Below are positions 1-8,638 of a stretch of 64,000 bases of DNA, piece after piece (the stretch's first letter is position 1; every line of letters starts with the position of its first letter). The notes under the pieces were generated by a model that was not told the DNA's origin, did no database searches, and saw only the letters and a list, made by a program, of their open reading frames with translations. Origin of the DNA: an uncultured Clostridia bacterium (lineage in GTDB: Bacteria; Bacillota; Clostridia; Christensenellales; UBA1242). Position numbers and translations under genes: made by a program. The DNA is taken from positions 47,463 to 111,462 of the forward strand of contig CALEWH010000006.1 of NCBI GenBank assembly GCA_937925475.1, given 5' to 3'.

Positions 1-467
1 GTGCCTACTTCATTATTGACAGCCATAATCGAAACCAAAGTTGTGTCAGGACGAAGAGCGTGCAAAAGTTCTTCGACAGATACTAGACCTTCGCTATCTA
101 CTGGCAAATATGTTACTTCAAAACCTTCTCTTTCAAGGTCGGCACAAGACTCCAAAATCGCATGGTGCTCTATCGAACTTACAATAATGTGTTTGCCCTT
201 GCGTGCGTTTGCATATGCCACGCCTTTAATAGCCCAGTTGTCCGATTCTGTTCCGCCCGATGTGAAGAAAACTTCGTTGCGTTTTGCATTGATGCTCTTT
301 GCTATTATGTCACGAGCCTTGTCCACAGCCTTCGCTGCTTCACGGCCAAATGAGTGAAGAGAGTTTGCATTGCCATAGTTTGTGGTGAAATATGGCAACA
401 TCTCATTAACTACTTCGCCCGCAACCATTGTTGTGGCTGCATTATCCAAATATACTTTTCTATCCAT
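1..467 (-). CDS. Cysteine desulfurase, NifS/IscS family (partial, C-terminus beyond window)
   Basis: The minus strand encodes the first ~155 residues of a PLP-dependent cysteine desulfurase, which takes sulfur from cysteine for Fe-S cluster and thio-cofactor synthesis. The N-terminus [13 protein letters not shown] is the family hallmark. It is followed by the segment containing TSGGTESDN and by SSIEHHAIL, whose second histidine stacks on PLP. The PLP lysine and the active cysteine lie in the missing part. The ATG at 467 overlaps the end of the upstream Rrf2 gene by 8 bases, so the two are translationally coupled. The pairing regulator-desulfurase is the usual isc-type arrangement in Clostridia. 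Whether it is the IscS or a NifS paralogue cannot be decided here. Confidence 0.93.
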   Translation of the reverse strand, partial: MDRKVYLDNAATTMVAGEVVNEMLPYFTTNYGNANSLHSFGREAAKAVDKARDIIAKSINAKRNEVFFTSGGTESDNWAIKGVAYANARKGKHIIVSSIEHHAILESCADLEREGFEVTYLPVDSEGLVSVEELLHALRPDTTLVSIMAVNNEVG

Positions 468-864
468 TTGTTTGTTCTCCTTTAATCATATCTTGAAGAG
501 TTATGCTGTCCAAGACTTCGTTTAGATTGTCATAAATTACTTTGAAAATGTTTTTGTTGGGACATGCTGTGTTGTCGCACTTGCCCGATTTTGCACAGTC
601 ACTAAAAACCAAATCCTTTTCTAACACCCTGAGTACTTGCCCGATTGTAATCTCGCTTGGATCTTTTGCAATCTCATATCCACCAGTTGTGCCACGAGAT
701 GTTTTCACAAGCCCACCGCGACGCAACATACCTAGTACCTTTTCAAGATACGGCTGTGTCACAAGTGTTTCGGTCGACAATTCTTTAAGCGTCATCGTGT
801 GACTAGACTTGGCTAAGTGATACAAAGCATTAAGCCCATAACGGCTTTTTGTTGATAATTTCAT
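460..864 (-). CDS. Rrf2-family transcriptional regulator (IscR-like)
   Basis: This 134-residue protein has the Rrf2 fold: an N-terminal winged helix ([18 protein letters not shown] is typical), then a wing with [12 protein letters not shown] cysteine cluster follows at residues 90, 96 and 101 (C-x5-C-x4-C), the position where IscR binds a [2Fe-2S] cluster. In the family it senses Fe-S status and represses its own operon. It lies directly before the cysteine desulfurase with an 8-base overlap, which supports an Fe-S biogenesis role. Autoregulation is inferred from the inverted-repeat-like bases next to its promoter. Related regulators such as CymR act on cysteine metabolism and are the main alternative. 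Confidence 0.92.
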   Translation of the reverse strand: MKLSTKSRYGLNALYHLAKSSHTMTLKELSTETLVTQPYLEKVLGMLRRGGLVKTSRGTTGGYEIAKDPSEITIGQVLRVLEKDLVFSDCAKSGKCDNTACPNKNIFKVIYDNLNEVLDSITLQDMIKGEQTNG

Positions 865-880
865 AATCCCTACCTTTTTA

Positions 881-919
881 GTCCGAATTAATTATATGAG
901 ATAAATGAGTGCTTGTCAA
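881..919 (-). promoter_or_regulatory. Consensus promoter of the Rrf2-desulfurase operon
   Basis: Read on the minus strand, a perfect TTGACA (914-919) and a perfect TATAAT (891-896) are separated by exactly 17 bases. The expected transcription start falls near 884. The bases TTCGGACTAAAAAGG just downstream of the -10 resemble an Rrf2-type half site and would be a natural operator for autoregulation. That last point is inference. Confidence 0.8.
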
Positions 920-960
920 TAGTTATTTATTAATAATTTTATTAATTGTGAAAAAAAACA

Positions 961-983
961 TAAAAAAAGACCCTAAGGTCTTT
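961..983 (-). terminator. Intrinsic terminator after the thioredoxin gene
   Basis: A 7-bp stem (966-972 with 977-983, loop CTAA) is followed on the minus strand by a run of U residues (961-968). It sits immediately after the thioredoxin stop codon. Confidence 0.75.
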
Positions 984-985
984 AA

Positions 986-1306
986 TTATAGATATTGGTC
1001 AAACAACTCTTTTGTTTGATTAAGGTTTCTAAATCCAACAATTTTATCTATTTCTGCTCCGTCTTTATAAAAAATCATTGTAGGAACACTCATAATGCCG
1101 TTTATTTTGCAAAGTTTTTCGTTTTGGTCAACATCGACTTCGGCAATTTTGATGTCTTTGTATTTTGGGTCTTTGATTTGGGCAAAAATTGCACTTTGCA
1201 TTCTACAAGGACCGCACCAAGTTCCATAAAACTTTACAACAACTAGGCTATTATATTCCAAAACCTCTTGTTCAAAATTTTTCTCGTTTACATCTACATA
1301 AATCAT
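986..1306 (-). CDS. Thioredoxin
   Basis: A 106-residue single-domain thioredoxin. The redox motif WCGPC is at residues 30-34 in the usual context (VVVKFYGTWCGPCR) and the cis-proline is at P75 (MSVPTM). It reduces protein disulfides in the cytoplasm with electrons from thioredoxin reductase, which is not in this window. There is no signal peptide. It ends in its own terminator and lies between tcdA and the Fe-S regulator operon. It could be a specialised paralogue rather than the main TrxA. Confidence 0.95.
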   Translation of the reverse strand: MIYVDVNEKNFEQEVLEYNSLVVVKFYGTWCGPCRMQSAIFAQIKDPKYKDIKIAEVDVDQNEKLCKINGIMSVPTMIFYKDGAEIDKIVGFRNLNQTKELFDQYL

Positions 1307-1347
1307 AATTTGCTCCTAATATATCTTTTGCAAAAAACAAACTAATA

Positions 1348-2022
1348 TTACTTTATAATGTCATTTACAACAACACTTGCAATAACACAGCCACACATTG
1401 CAGGATAGTACGAAATACTACCTACCACTCTTCCATTTGAAACGCGGTCTTGTGAAGTAAACACAACTTGATGGCTGGTCACTCCTTCTTCTTTCAAACG
1501 CTTTCTTAGGATTTTTGCAAGGCCATCATTGTGTGTATGGAAGATATCACAACACTTAAACTCAGGCACGCTATATCTATTGCCTGCGCCCATTGCACTA
1601 ATCGACTTCACATCCAATTTGTGACACTCTTTTATGAGGTCAATTTTATCTGTCACAGTGTCTATTGCGTCCACGATATAATCATAACTGCCTAAATTAA
1701 AATCTTGCAAGTTGTCTTTGTTTACTTTTGCATTAATTGCAGTGATGTTGATATCAGGGTTAATATCCAAAATTCTGGCTTTAAATGCGTCTGTTTTTAG
1801 TTTTCCAATAGTACTATGCAAAGCCACAATTTGACGATTTATGTTTGTCACATCGACCACATCATAATCGACTATTGTAAGACTGCCTAGCCCTGCTCTA
1901 GCAAGCATTTCAGCGACATATCCGCCTACTCCGCCGACACCAAAAACAATGACTTTTGCGTCTTTCAATTTGTCCAAATTTGACTTGCCTATAAGCAATT
2001 CTGTCCTATCACAAAACCCCAT
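1348..2022 (-). CDS. tcdA: tRNA threonylcarbamoyladenosine dehydratase (TcdA, ThiF/E1-like)
   Basis: A 224-residue protein of the ThiF/MoeB/E1 fold. The ATP-binding glycine motif GVGGVGG is at residues 28-34, followed by the DxxxVxxxNxNRQ segment (DVVDVTNINRQ) and the DAIDT turn. TcdA uses ATP to cyclise t6A37 of tRNA into ct6A. The length and the FNRQ-like segment fit TcdA/YgdL better than MoeB or ThiF. There are no CxxC zinc pairs. It starts one base after the hisS stop, so both are probably in one message. It is another tRNA-related gene in a window rich in them. Confidence 0.88.
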   Translation of the reverse strand: MGFCDRTELLIGKSNLDKLKDAKVIVFGVGGVGGYVAEMLARAGLGSLTIVDYDVVDVTNINRQIVALHSTIGKLKTDAFKARILDINPDINITAINAKVNKDNLQDFNLGSYDYIVDAIDTVTDKIDLIKECHKLDVKSISAMGAGNRYSVPEFKCCDIFHTHNDGLAKILRKRLKEEGVTSHQVVFTSQDRVSNGRVVGSISYYPAMCGCVIASVVVNDIIK

Positions 2023-2023
2023 A

Positions 2024-3271
2024 CTAACCTCTCAAATAATCAAAAATTTCTTTTTGTCTTACTTGTTCTTGAACACCTGTTTGCATATTTTTAACTGTGA
2101 AAACTTTATTGTTTATTTCGTCATCACCAACAGTGATTACATATCTCACATTAAGTTTGTCCGCATACTTAAATTGTGCTTTTAGACTCCTTAACATCAA
2201 GTCCATTTCCACACAATATCCCTTGTCTCTAAGTGCCTTTGCAAGTGACACTACAAACTCGTCATTTTGGGTTGCACTAGCAATATATATGTCCACTTTA
2301 TTTGGATTTTCAATCTCTATGCCTTTGTTTTCTAGATACAATAGCAGTCTTTCAATCCCTATTCCAAAGCCTATTACTGGTGTGGATTTGCCACCAAGTT
2401 CTTCGATAAGATTGTTGTATCTGCCACCGCCACCAAGTGCGTTTTGACCAAGTTTTTTGTCGTCATCTACAAACTCAAACACGATATTTGTGTAGTAGTC
2501 GATGCCACGAACAAGTTTTGGGTCAACTCTAAAATTGATTTCTTCGACAGAAAGCAATCTTTGCAAGTGGTCAAAGTGCTCTTTACACTCATCACACAAA
2601 CAGTCTTCAATAGAAGGAATATCCTTCAATATTGCCTTACACTCTTCGCTCTTGCAGTCTAGCATACGAAGTGGATTTTGTTTGTATCGGCGATTGCAGT
2701 CATCACACATTTCTGATAGGTGTGGTTTTACATATTCCTTGATAATCTCAATATATTTTTTACGACATTCTGCACAGCCAAGGTTGTTTATGCTGACAGT
2801 AGGATTTATCCCAAAAGCGCGATAAAACTCAGTCGCAATCATAATAGTTTCGACTTCGGCAAGAACTGAGTTTGAGCCATACACTTCAAGACCAAATTGG
2901 TGGTGTTGTCTTAGTCTTCCTGCTTGCGGACGCTCATAACGAAAACAAGGTGTAATATAAAACATCTTTAATGGCATTGTTTCGTTGAAAAGTCCGTTTT
3001 CGATAAAACTACGCGCAACCCCCGCAGTTCCTTCTGGTTTTAGGGTGATTGACCTTCCGCCTTTATCTAAAAAGGTGTACATTTCTTTGTTTACTATATC
3101 GCTAGACTCGCCCACGCCTCTTACAAACAACTCAGTATGTTCGAACATTGGTGTGCGGATCTCTTTTAAGTTGTATTTGCGTGCTAGGTCATATGCTACT
3201 TCTTGCACTTTTTGCCATTTATAACTCTCACTTGGCAAAACATCTTTTGTTCCTTTTGGAATATTTATCAT
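2024..3271 (-). CDS. hisS: Histidyl-tRNA synthetase
   Basis: A class II aminoacyl-tRNA synthetase of 415 residues. The N-terminus MINIPKGTKDVLP is typical. Motif 2 (FRYERPQAGRLRQHHQFG) and motif 3 (GGGGRYNNLIEELGG ... GFGIGIERL) are both visible. The insertion domain contains a row of cysteines (CAEC, CDDC, CLCDEC), a feature of HisS from many Clostridia that probably binds zinc. The C-terminal anticodon-binding domain is present. No T-box leader fits in the 19-base gap to hslU, so expression probably comes by read-through from upstream. Confidence 0.97.
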   Translation of the reverse strand: MINIPKGTKDVLPSESYKWQKVQEVAYDLARKYNLKEIRTPMFEHTELFVRGVGESSDIVNKEMYTFLDKGGRSITLKPEGTAGVARSFIENGLFNETMPLKMFYITPCFRYERPQAGRLRQHHQFGLEVYGSNSVLAEVETIMIATEFYRAFGINPTVSINNLGCAECRKKYIEIIKEYVKPHLSEMCDDCNRRYKQNPLRMLDCKSEECKAILKDIPSIEDCLCDECKEHFDHLQRLLSVEEINFRVDPKLVRGIDYYTNIVFEFVDDDKKLGQNALGGGGRYNNLIEELGGKSTPVIGFGIGIERLLLYLENKGIEIENPNKVDIYIASATQNDEFVVSLAKALRDKGYCVEMDLMLRSLKAQFKYADKLNVRYVITVGDDEINNKVFTVKNMQTGVQEQVRQKEIFDYLRG

Positions 3272-3290
3272 ACTTTCTCCTAATATAATG

Positions 3291-4601
3291 CTAGATTATA
3301 TACTTGCTTAAATCATATTTCTTTGTTGTGTCTTTCAAGGCATTATCAACATACTTCTCATCAACCACAATGTCCATTACTGGATGATCACCGTTTGCAT
3401 TAAACGATATGTCTTCAAGAACCATTTCTAGTATGTTGTGTAGGCGTCTTGCACCTAGATTCTCGCTTGTTTCGTTTTCATTTTCGGCTATCTCGCTTAT
3501 TCGTTTAAGCGCTTCTGGGGTGAACGACAAATTGATGTTGTCGACTCCAAGTAATTGAGAATATTGAAGAGTAAGAGCGTTTTTAGGTTGGGTCAAAATC
3601 TTGTAAAAATCGTCTTTATTAAGGTTTTGCAACTCAACTCTTATTGGAAAACGACCTTGAAACTCAGGAATCAAGTCCTCAACTTTGCTCACATGGAATG
3701 CGCCCGCTGCGATAAACAAAATGTAGTCAGTCTTAATTACGCCATATTTTGTAGTAACAGTGCTTCCTTCTACAAGTGGCAAAATATCTCTTTGAACACC
3801 TTCTCTACTAACATCTGGACCTTTACTTGCGCCTTTTCCAGCGATTTTGTCGATCTCGTCAATAAAGATTATGCCTTCTTGCTCAGCGCGTCTTATTGCT
3901 TCACTATTAACGCTATCTGAGTCAATAAGTTTGTCACTTTCTTCTGTCATTAGTAGTTCGATGGCTTTTGCGACAGTAACTTTTTTCTTATGGCGTGGTT
4001 GTGGGAAAATACTTCCCAACACATTTGAAAAATCAATGTCTGGTCCCATATTTGCCATAAGTCCAATAGGTTTTGGCGCTTCGGCAATGTTTAACTCAAT
4101 AGTTTCATTGTCGCATTTACCACTGTCAATGTCTGCAAACAACTCTTTTCTTATCTCATCATCTGGCTTTTCAGGATTTTGGGATTTGCGTGTAGCAAAC
4201 ATACTATCTACAATCTTATTAATAACATTTGTGCGGGCTTTGACCTTGACTTCTTGCATCTTTTCTTCTTTGACTAGTCTAATTGACACATCGACCAAAT
4301 CCCTTATCATACTCTCACAGTCACGACCTACATAACCTACTTCTGTAAATTTTGTGGCTTCGACTTTTACAAATGGCGCTTTAACAAGTTTTGCAAGTCT
4401 TCTAGCAATCTCGGTTTTGCCGACACCAGTAGGTCCTTGCATAATGATGTTTTTAGGTGTGATTTCATCACGCATCTCCTTAGGAAGTTGGCTACGACGA
4501 TAACGGTTTCTAAGCGCAATAGCAACCGCTTTTTTTGCATTGGCTTGACCGATAATATATTTGTCAAGTTCGTTTACTATTTGTTTTGGTGACAAATCCA
4601 T
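3291..4601 (-). CDS. hslU: ATP-dependent protease ATPase subunit HslU
   Basis: A 436-residue AAA+ unfoldase that feeds substrates to the HslV peptidase. Walker A GPTGVGKT is at residues 56-63, and Walker B lies in GIIFIDEIDKIAG. The AAA+ sensor region and the C-terminal YDLSKYII tail, which docks into HslV, are present. It starts one base after the hslV stop codon. The order hslV-hslU after trmFO and topA is the Firmicutes order, but xerC and codY, which often flank it, are not here. Confidence 0.97.
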   Translation of the reverse strand: MDLSPKQIVNELDKYIIGQANAKKAVAIALRNRYRRSQLPKEMRDEITPKNIIMQGPTGVGKTEIARRLAKLVKAPFVKVEATKFTEVGYVGRDCESMIRDLVDVSIRLVKEEKMQEVKVKARTNVINKIVDSMFATRKSQNPEKPDDEIRKELFADIDSGKCDNETIELNIAEAPKPIGLMANMGPDIDFSNVLGSIFPQPRHKKKVTVAKAIELLMTEESDKLIDSDSVNSEAIRRAEQEGIIFIDEIDKIAGKGASKGPDVSREGVQRDILPLVEGSTVTTKYGVIKTDYILFIAAGAFHVSKVEDLIPEFQGRFPIRVELQNLNKDDFYKILTQPKNALTLQYSQLLGVDNINLSFTPEALKRISEIAENENETSENLGARRLHNILEMVLEDISFNANGDHPVMDIVVDEKYVDNALKDTTKKYDLSKYII

Positions 4602-4602
4602 A

Positions 4603-5136
4603 CTACACCTCCTCGCAAGTTATGTGGTGATTTGTGTACACACAAATGTCACCAGCTATTTCTATACATTTTATGGCTATTTCTCTTGCAGATAGATTTG
4701 TGTTTTGAATAAGCGCACGGCCTGCTGCAAGTGCATAGTTTCCGCCACTGCCGATAGCTACAACATTGTTTTCAGGCTCAATGACTTCTCCACCACCCGA
4801 TATCATAAGTAGTTTGTGCTCATCAGCAACAATCATAAGCGCGTCAAGTTTGCGTATATATTTGTCATCTCTAAATCCTATTGCCATCTCAACAGCACTA
4901 CGCATCAAATTTCCACTAAATTTTTGCAAAAGTTCTTCAAATCGAGCCGACAACGCAAATGCGTCAGCAACAGATCCTGCAAATCCAATAACCACACGAT
5001 CATTGTATATTCGTCTTACTTTTACTGCGTTGCCTTTCATAATTACATGCTCGCCTACTGTGACTTGTCCATCACCGGCAATAGCAGTTTTTCCATCTTT
5101 TTTTATTGCTACGATAGTAGTTCCTCTAAATTCCAT
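4603..5136 (-). CDS. hslV: ATP-dependent protease peptidase subunit HslV
   Basis: A 177-residue proteasome-beta-like threonine peptidase. The catalytic N-terminal threonine lies in MEFRGTTIVAIKK, so a five-residue propeptide must be removed. GDGQVT and GSGGNYALAAGRAL are family motifs. I chose the ATG at 5136 over a GTG at 5142, because AAGGAG lies five bases before the ATG and runs directly into the GTG. It pairs with HslU as a chaperone-protease complex. It has its own promoter just upstream. Confidence 0.96.
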   Translation of the reverse strand: MEFRGTTIVAIKKDGKTAIAGDGQVTVGEHVIMKGNAVKVRRIYNDRVVIGFAGSVADAFALSARFEELLQKFSGNLMRSAVEMAIGFRDDKYIRKLDALMIVADEHKLLMISGGGEVIEPENNVVAIGSGGNYALAAGRALIQNTNLSAREIAIKCIEIAGDICVYTNHHITCEEV

Positions 5137-5156
5137 AAGCACTCCTTGTTTTGTTT

Positions 5157-5185
5157 ATTATATCATAACTATTTTACTATTTCAA
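5157..5185 (-). promoter_or_regulatory. Promoter of hslVU
   Basis: On the minus strand TTGAAA (5180-5185) and TATAAT (5157-5162) are 17 bases apart. It lies between the trmFO stop and hslV, so the protease genes can be expressed independently of topA-trmFO. Confidence 0.7.
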
Positions 5186-5187
5186 AT

Positions 5188-6504
5188 CTAAATATCCAAT
5201 TTGTTTTTGTTAATATCCTCTAAAATACACTTTTTCGACAAATCATACAGCATAAGATTTTTTTGTTTTTTATCTCTAATGTCAGAATATTCGCCCAGAT
5301 TTATAAGACCCATATTACTCGACATAGGTTGGAACGATGACGGATTGGCATTGGATATATAATGCGACAAAGCACCTATCATTGTGTGAATATCCCACTT
5401 TATAGGATCTTGTCCCGACATCATGCGTGCCATATTTATTCCACACACAAGTCCACTACTTATACTCTCAATGTATCCTTCTACTCCGCTAAGTTGACCT
5501 GCAATAAAAACATTTGGATATTTTTTCATTTGATAATTGTCAATGCTTAGTGGTGAATTAATATATGTATTTCGGTGCATAGTCCCATATCTCAAAAACT
5601 CAGCATTTTTAAGCCCTGGGATAAGTGAGAAAATGCGTTTTTGCTCAGGATATGTAAGATTGGTCTGAAATCCGACCATATTGTAATAATCATTGTGGAC
5701 TGTTTCCCTGCGAAGTTGGACGACCGCATAAGGTCGCTTTCCAGTGTGTGGATCTATAATCCCGACAGGTTTTAGTGGCCCAAAACGCATTGTATCCACC
5801 CCGCGTTTTGCAAGCACTTCAATCGGCATACATCCTTCAAAAACCTTGTGATTTTCAAAGTCACGCAGTTTTACAATTTCGCCATTAACAAGTTCTTTTT
5901 GAAACAACAAATATTCGTCCTTTTCAAAAGGCAAATTGATATAATCACTTGTTCCTTTGCCATAGCGGTCGGCCTCAAAAGCGATATTAAAGTCTATTGT
6001 ATCGTAATTTACGATAGGCGCTATCGCATCAAAAAAGTACAGATAATCCTCACCTATAAGGTTTTTTATAGTATCGCTTAGTCCTTCGCTGGTCAGAGGT
6101 CCTGTCGCGATTATTGTAGGAGAACTTGTATCTATATCTGTGACTTCTTCTTCAATCAGATGAAAACCTTTCAAGCCTTTCAGTGTCTTTGTCACAAGTG
6201 CACTAAAATCGTCACGATTGACTGCGAGAGCATTGCCCGCAGGAACACGCGTGCTATCGGCACACTTAATAACAAGAGAGTCAAGTAGTCTTAACTCATT
6301 TTTAAGTATGCCACCTGCTGTGGCTGGGTCGTCACTTTTTAGGCTGTTGCTACAAACAAGTTCGCATAGGTTTGGGTTTTTATGAGCGGGAGAAAACTTG
6401 ACAGGCTTCATTTCGTACATCTCGACTTCAAAACCGCGTTTTAAAAGTTGATATGCCGCTTCACAGCCCGCAAGTCCCCCACCTATTATTTTAATTGGTT
6501 TCAT
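5188..6504 (-). CDS. trmFO: Methylenetetrahydrofolate-tRNA m5U54 methyltransferase TrmFO
   Basis: A 438-residue flavoprotein that uses methylene-THF and FADH2 to methylate U54 in the T-loop of tRNA. The FAD-binding motif IIGGGLAGCEAA is at residues 5-16, and the GidA-like C-terminal signature GQLSGVEGYIESISSG is present. Its ATG lies inside the end of topA (14-base overlap), so translation is coupled. Length and both signatures match the folate-dependent TrmFO of Firmicutes. Confidence 0.97.
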   Translation of the reverse strand: MKPIKIIGGGLAGCEAAYQLLKRGFEVEMYEMKPVKFSPAHKNPNLCELVCSNSLKSDDPATAGGILKNELRLLDSLVIKCADSTRVPAGNALAVNRDDFSALVTKTLKGLKGFHLIEEEVTDIDTSSPTIIATGPLTSEGLSDTIKNLIGEDYLYFFDAIAPIVNYDTIDFNIAFEADRYGKGTSDYINLPFEKDEYLLFQKELVNGEIVKLRDFENHKVFEGCMPIEVLAKRGVDTMRFGPLKPVGIIDPHTGKRPYAVVQLRRETVHNDYYNMVGFQTNLTYPEQKRIFSLIPGLKNAEFLRYGTMHRNTYINSPLSIDNYQMKKYPNVFIAGQLSGVEGYIESISSGLVCGINMARMMSGQDPIKWDIHTMIGALSHYISNANPSSFQPMSSNMGLINLGEYSDIRDKKQKNLMLYDLSKKCILEDINKNKLDI

Positions 6505-8629
6505 TATCTACGGGATTTTCCTTATTCTCTTTTTCGATTTTGACATACTCGACATAGTCGCAAGCGTCATTGCTACATTTCTTTCTAAGATTTGTACCCA
6601 TTTTCTTTGCTGTCAAATAACTATTGCACTTTGGGCACTTCTCTTCAAGTGGGGCCTCCCACGATACAAAATCACACTCAGGATAACCGCTACAACCAAA
6701 GAAAATGTTTCCTTTTTTGCTCTTCTTTTCGTAAACAGGTTTGCCACATTTTGGACACACGCCCGCTTGTTTTTGCATACTCATAATGTTTTTGCATTTT
6801 GGATAATTACTACATGCCAAAAATTCGCCATACTTGCCAGTACGAATAACCATTTCGCTTCCGCACTTGTCACACTTGATATCAGTGTGTTTTGGTGGCA
6901 ACTTGAATTTTGTGCCGTCATGGTCTGCACCACTTAGTTGTTTGACAAAGTCTTGATAAAAGTCGGCTACAAAGTCTTGCCAAGGAATACCTTCTTCGGC
7001 TACTTTATCGAGTTTTTCTTCCATATCGGCTGTAAACTTTGTGTCTGCAATAGTATTGAAATACTTTTCCATAAACTCATTTACACGCTCGCCAAGTTCG
7101 GTCGGTTTTATCGCCTTGCCTTCTTTTTCGATATACTTTCTACTGCTCAAAGTCGATATTGTAGGAGTATATGTTGCGGGACGACCTATTCCTTTATCTT
7201 CCATCTCTTTTACAATTGTTGCTTCGGTGTATCGTGGAAGCGGTTTTGTAAACTTTTGAGCAGGGATTAGTTCGTTGACCTTTAATACATCGCCTGTGTT
7301 TAGCGGTGGAAGTTTGGCATTTGCACCTTCTTCTTCGTCGTCTGTTTGGGCGTCTTTCTTCTTTTTCGACACTTCATACAACTTTGTAAATCCGTCAAAT
7401 ACAGTGGTTTTGCCCGACGCCTTAAACTCGTACTCGCCATTGTTGATTTGTGCTACAACTTGGTCATACTCAGCATCAGCCATTTGGCACGCCAAGAATT
7501 TGGTGTAAATCATATTGTAAAGTTTGTAGTTGTCAGGCGACAAAAATGGCTTAACACTCTCTGGTGTGCGCTCGATGTGTATAGGTCTTATGGCTTCGTG
7601 CGCATCTTGGGCATTGGACTTTGTCTTATACACATTTGGAGTCTTTGGCAAATACTTATCACCAAACTTCTCTTGAATATAATTTCGAGCCATTGTGATT
7701 GACTCAGGGCTAAGTCTAACCGAGTCAGTACGGATATATGTCACAAGCGCAACCTTGCCTTCACCTTTTATCTCGACACCTTCGTATAGTTCTTGGGCAC
7801 AAGATGTTGTCTTTTTAAGACTCATCCCCAATTTATTTAGCGCGTCTTGTTGCATTGTTGATGTAGTGTATGGTGGTGTCGGATGCGATTTTGTAAGGGA
7901 CTTTTTAACATTGCCCACTACAAAACTGCCATCTTTTAGAGCGTTTAGAGTTTCGTCCATTTGCTCTTTTGATGATATTGACACCTTCTTGCCATTCTTC
8001 TTTACTAGTGACGACTTAAAAGTGTCCTTTTCAGAGAAATTGAATAGTTTTGCAACAAGTGTCCAGTACTCTTCGCTTTTAAAATTGCGGATTTCGTTTT
8101 CTCTATCAACTATAAGTTTTAAGGTCGCACTTTGCACTCTACCTGCCGACAATTTAGGTTGGATCTTTCGACATAGGATTGGAGATATTTTATAACCTAC
8201 TAGCCTATCAAGTACTCTGCGTGCTTGTTGGGCATTAACAAGGTTTATATCGATCCCGCGTGGGTGCGCAAGTCCATTTGTAACAGCGTTTTTACTGATT
8301 TCGTTGAACACGATACGAATAGGGTCATTTATATTTAGGTCAAGAATGTTGCACAAGTGCCAACTTATCGCCTCTCCTTCTCTATCGGGGTCGGTCGCAA
8401 GATATATCCTATCAGCCTTTGACGCCTTCTCTCTCAACATCTTAACTATATCTTTTTTATCGGCTATTATCTCATATTGCGGTTTGAAATTGTCTAATAC
8501 ATTTACTGCAAGAAGATTGCTTGGCAAATCGCGAACATGACCTTTCGTCGCAACAACTTCGTAGTCATTTCCTAAGTACTTTTTTATAGTGTCCTTTTTA
8601 CCAACACCTTCTATTATTACTAAATTCAT
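6491..8629 (-). CDS. topA: DNA topoisomerase I
   Basis: A 712-residue type IA topoisomerase that relaxes negative supercoils. The TOPRIM domain starts at residue 1 (MNLVIIEGVGKKDTIKKYL) and carries DPDREGEA at 80-87. The catalytic tyrosine is in TYIRTDS (Y298). The C-terminus has three Cys4 zinc ribbons (CDKC...CSNYPKC, CPKC...CSGYPEC, CPKC...CSNDAC). An acidic, charged patch (KKKKDAQTDDEEEGA) is inserted in the core. It follows dprA by 9 bases and overlaps trmFO. Confidence 0.98.
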   Translation of the reverse strand: MNLVIIEGVGKKDTIKKYLGNDYEVVATKGHVRDLPSNLLAVNVLDNFKPQYEIIADKKDIVKMLREKASKADRIYLATDPDREGEAISWHLCNILDLNINDPIRIVFNEISKNAVTNGLAHPRGIDINLVNAQQARRVLDRLVGYKISPILCRKIQPKLSAGRVQSATLKLIVDRENEIRNFKSEEYWTLVAKLFNFSEKDTFKSSLVKKNGKKVSISSKEQMDETLNALKDGSFVVGNVKKSLTKSHPTPPYTTSTMQQDALNKLGMSLKKTTSCAQELYEGVEIKGEGKVALVTYIRTDSVRLSPESITMARNYIQEKFGDKYLPKTPNVYKTKSNAQDAHEAIRPIHIERTPESVKPFLSPDNYKLYNMIYTKFLACQMADAEYDQVVAQINNGEYEFKASGKTTVFDGFTKLYEVSKKKKDAQTDDEEEGANAKLPPLNTGDVLKVNELIPAQKFTKPLPRYTEATIVKEMEDKGIGRPATYTPTISTLSSRKYIEKEGKAIKPTELGERVNEFMEKYFNTIADTKFTADMEEKLDKVAEEGIPWQDFVADFYQDFVKQLSGADHDGTKFKLPPKHTDIKCDKCGSEMVIRTGKYGEFLACSNYPKCKNIMSMQKQAGVCPKCGKPVYEKKSKKGNIFFGCSGYPECDFVSWEAPLEEKCPKCNSYLTAKKMGTNLRKKCSNDACDYVEYVKIEKENKENPVDNETN

Positions 8630-8638
8630 TATTTCTCC

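Noticed and set aside
5137..5142. GTG start for hslV two codons upstream
   Set aside because: AAGGAG would overlap the GTG; the ATG at 5136 has normal spacing.
7695..8195. Long plus-strand open frame of 166 codons
   Set aside because: Antisense to topA with no site or family resemblance.
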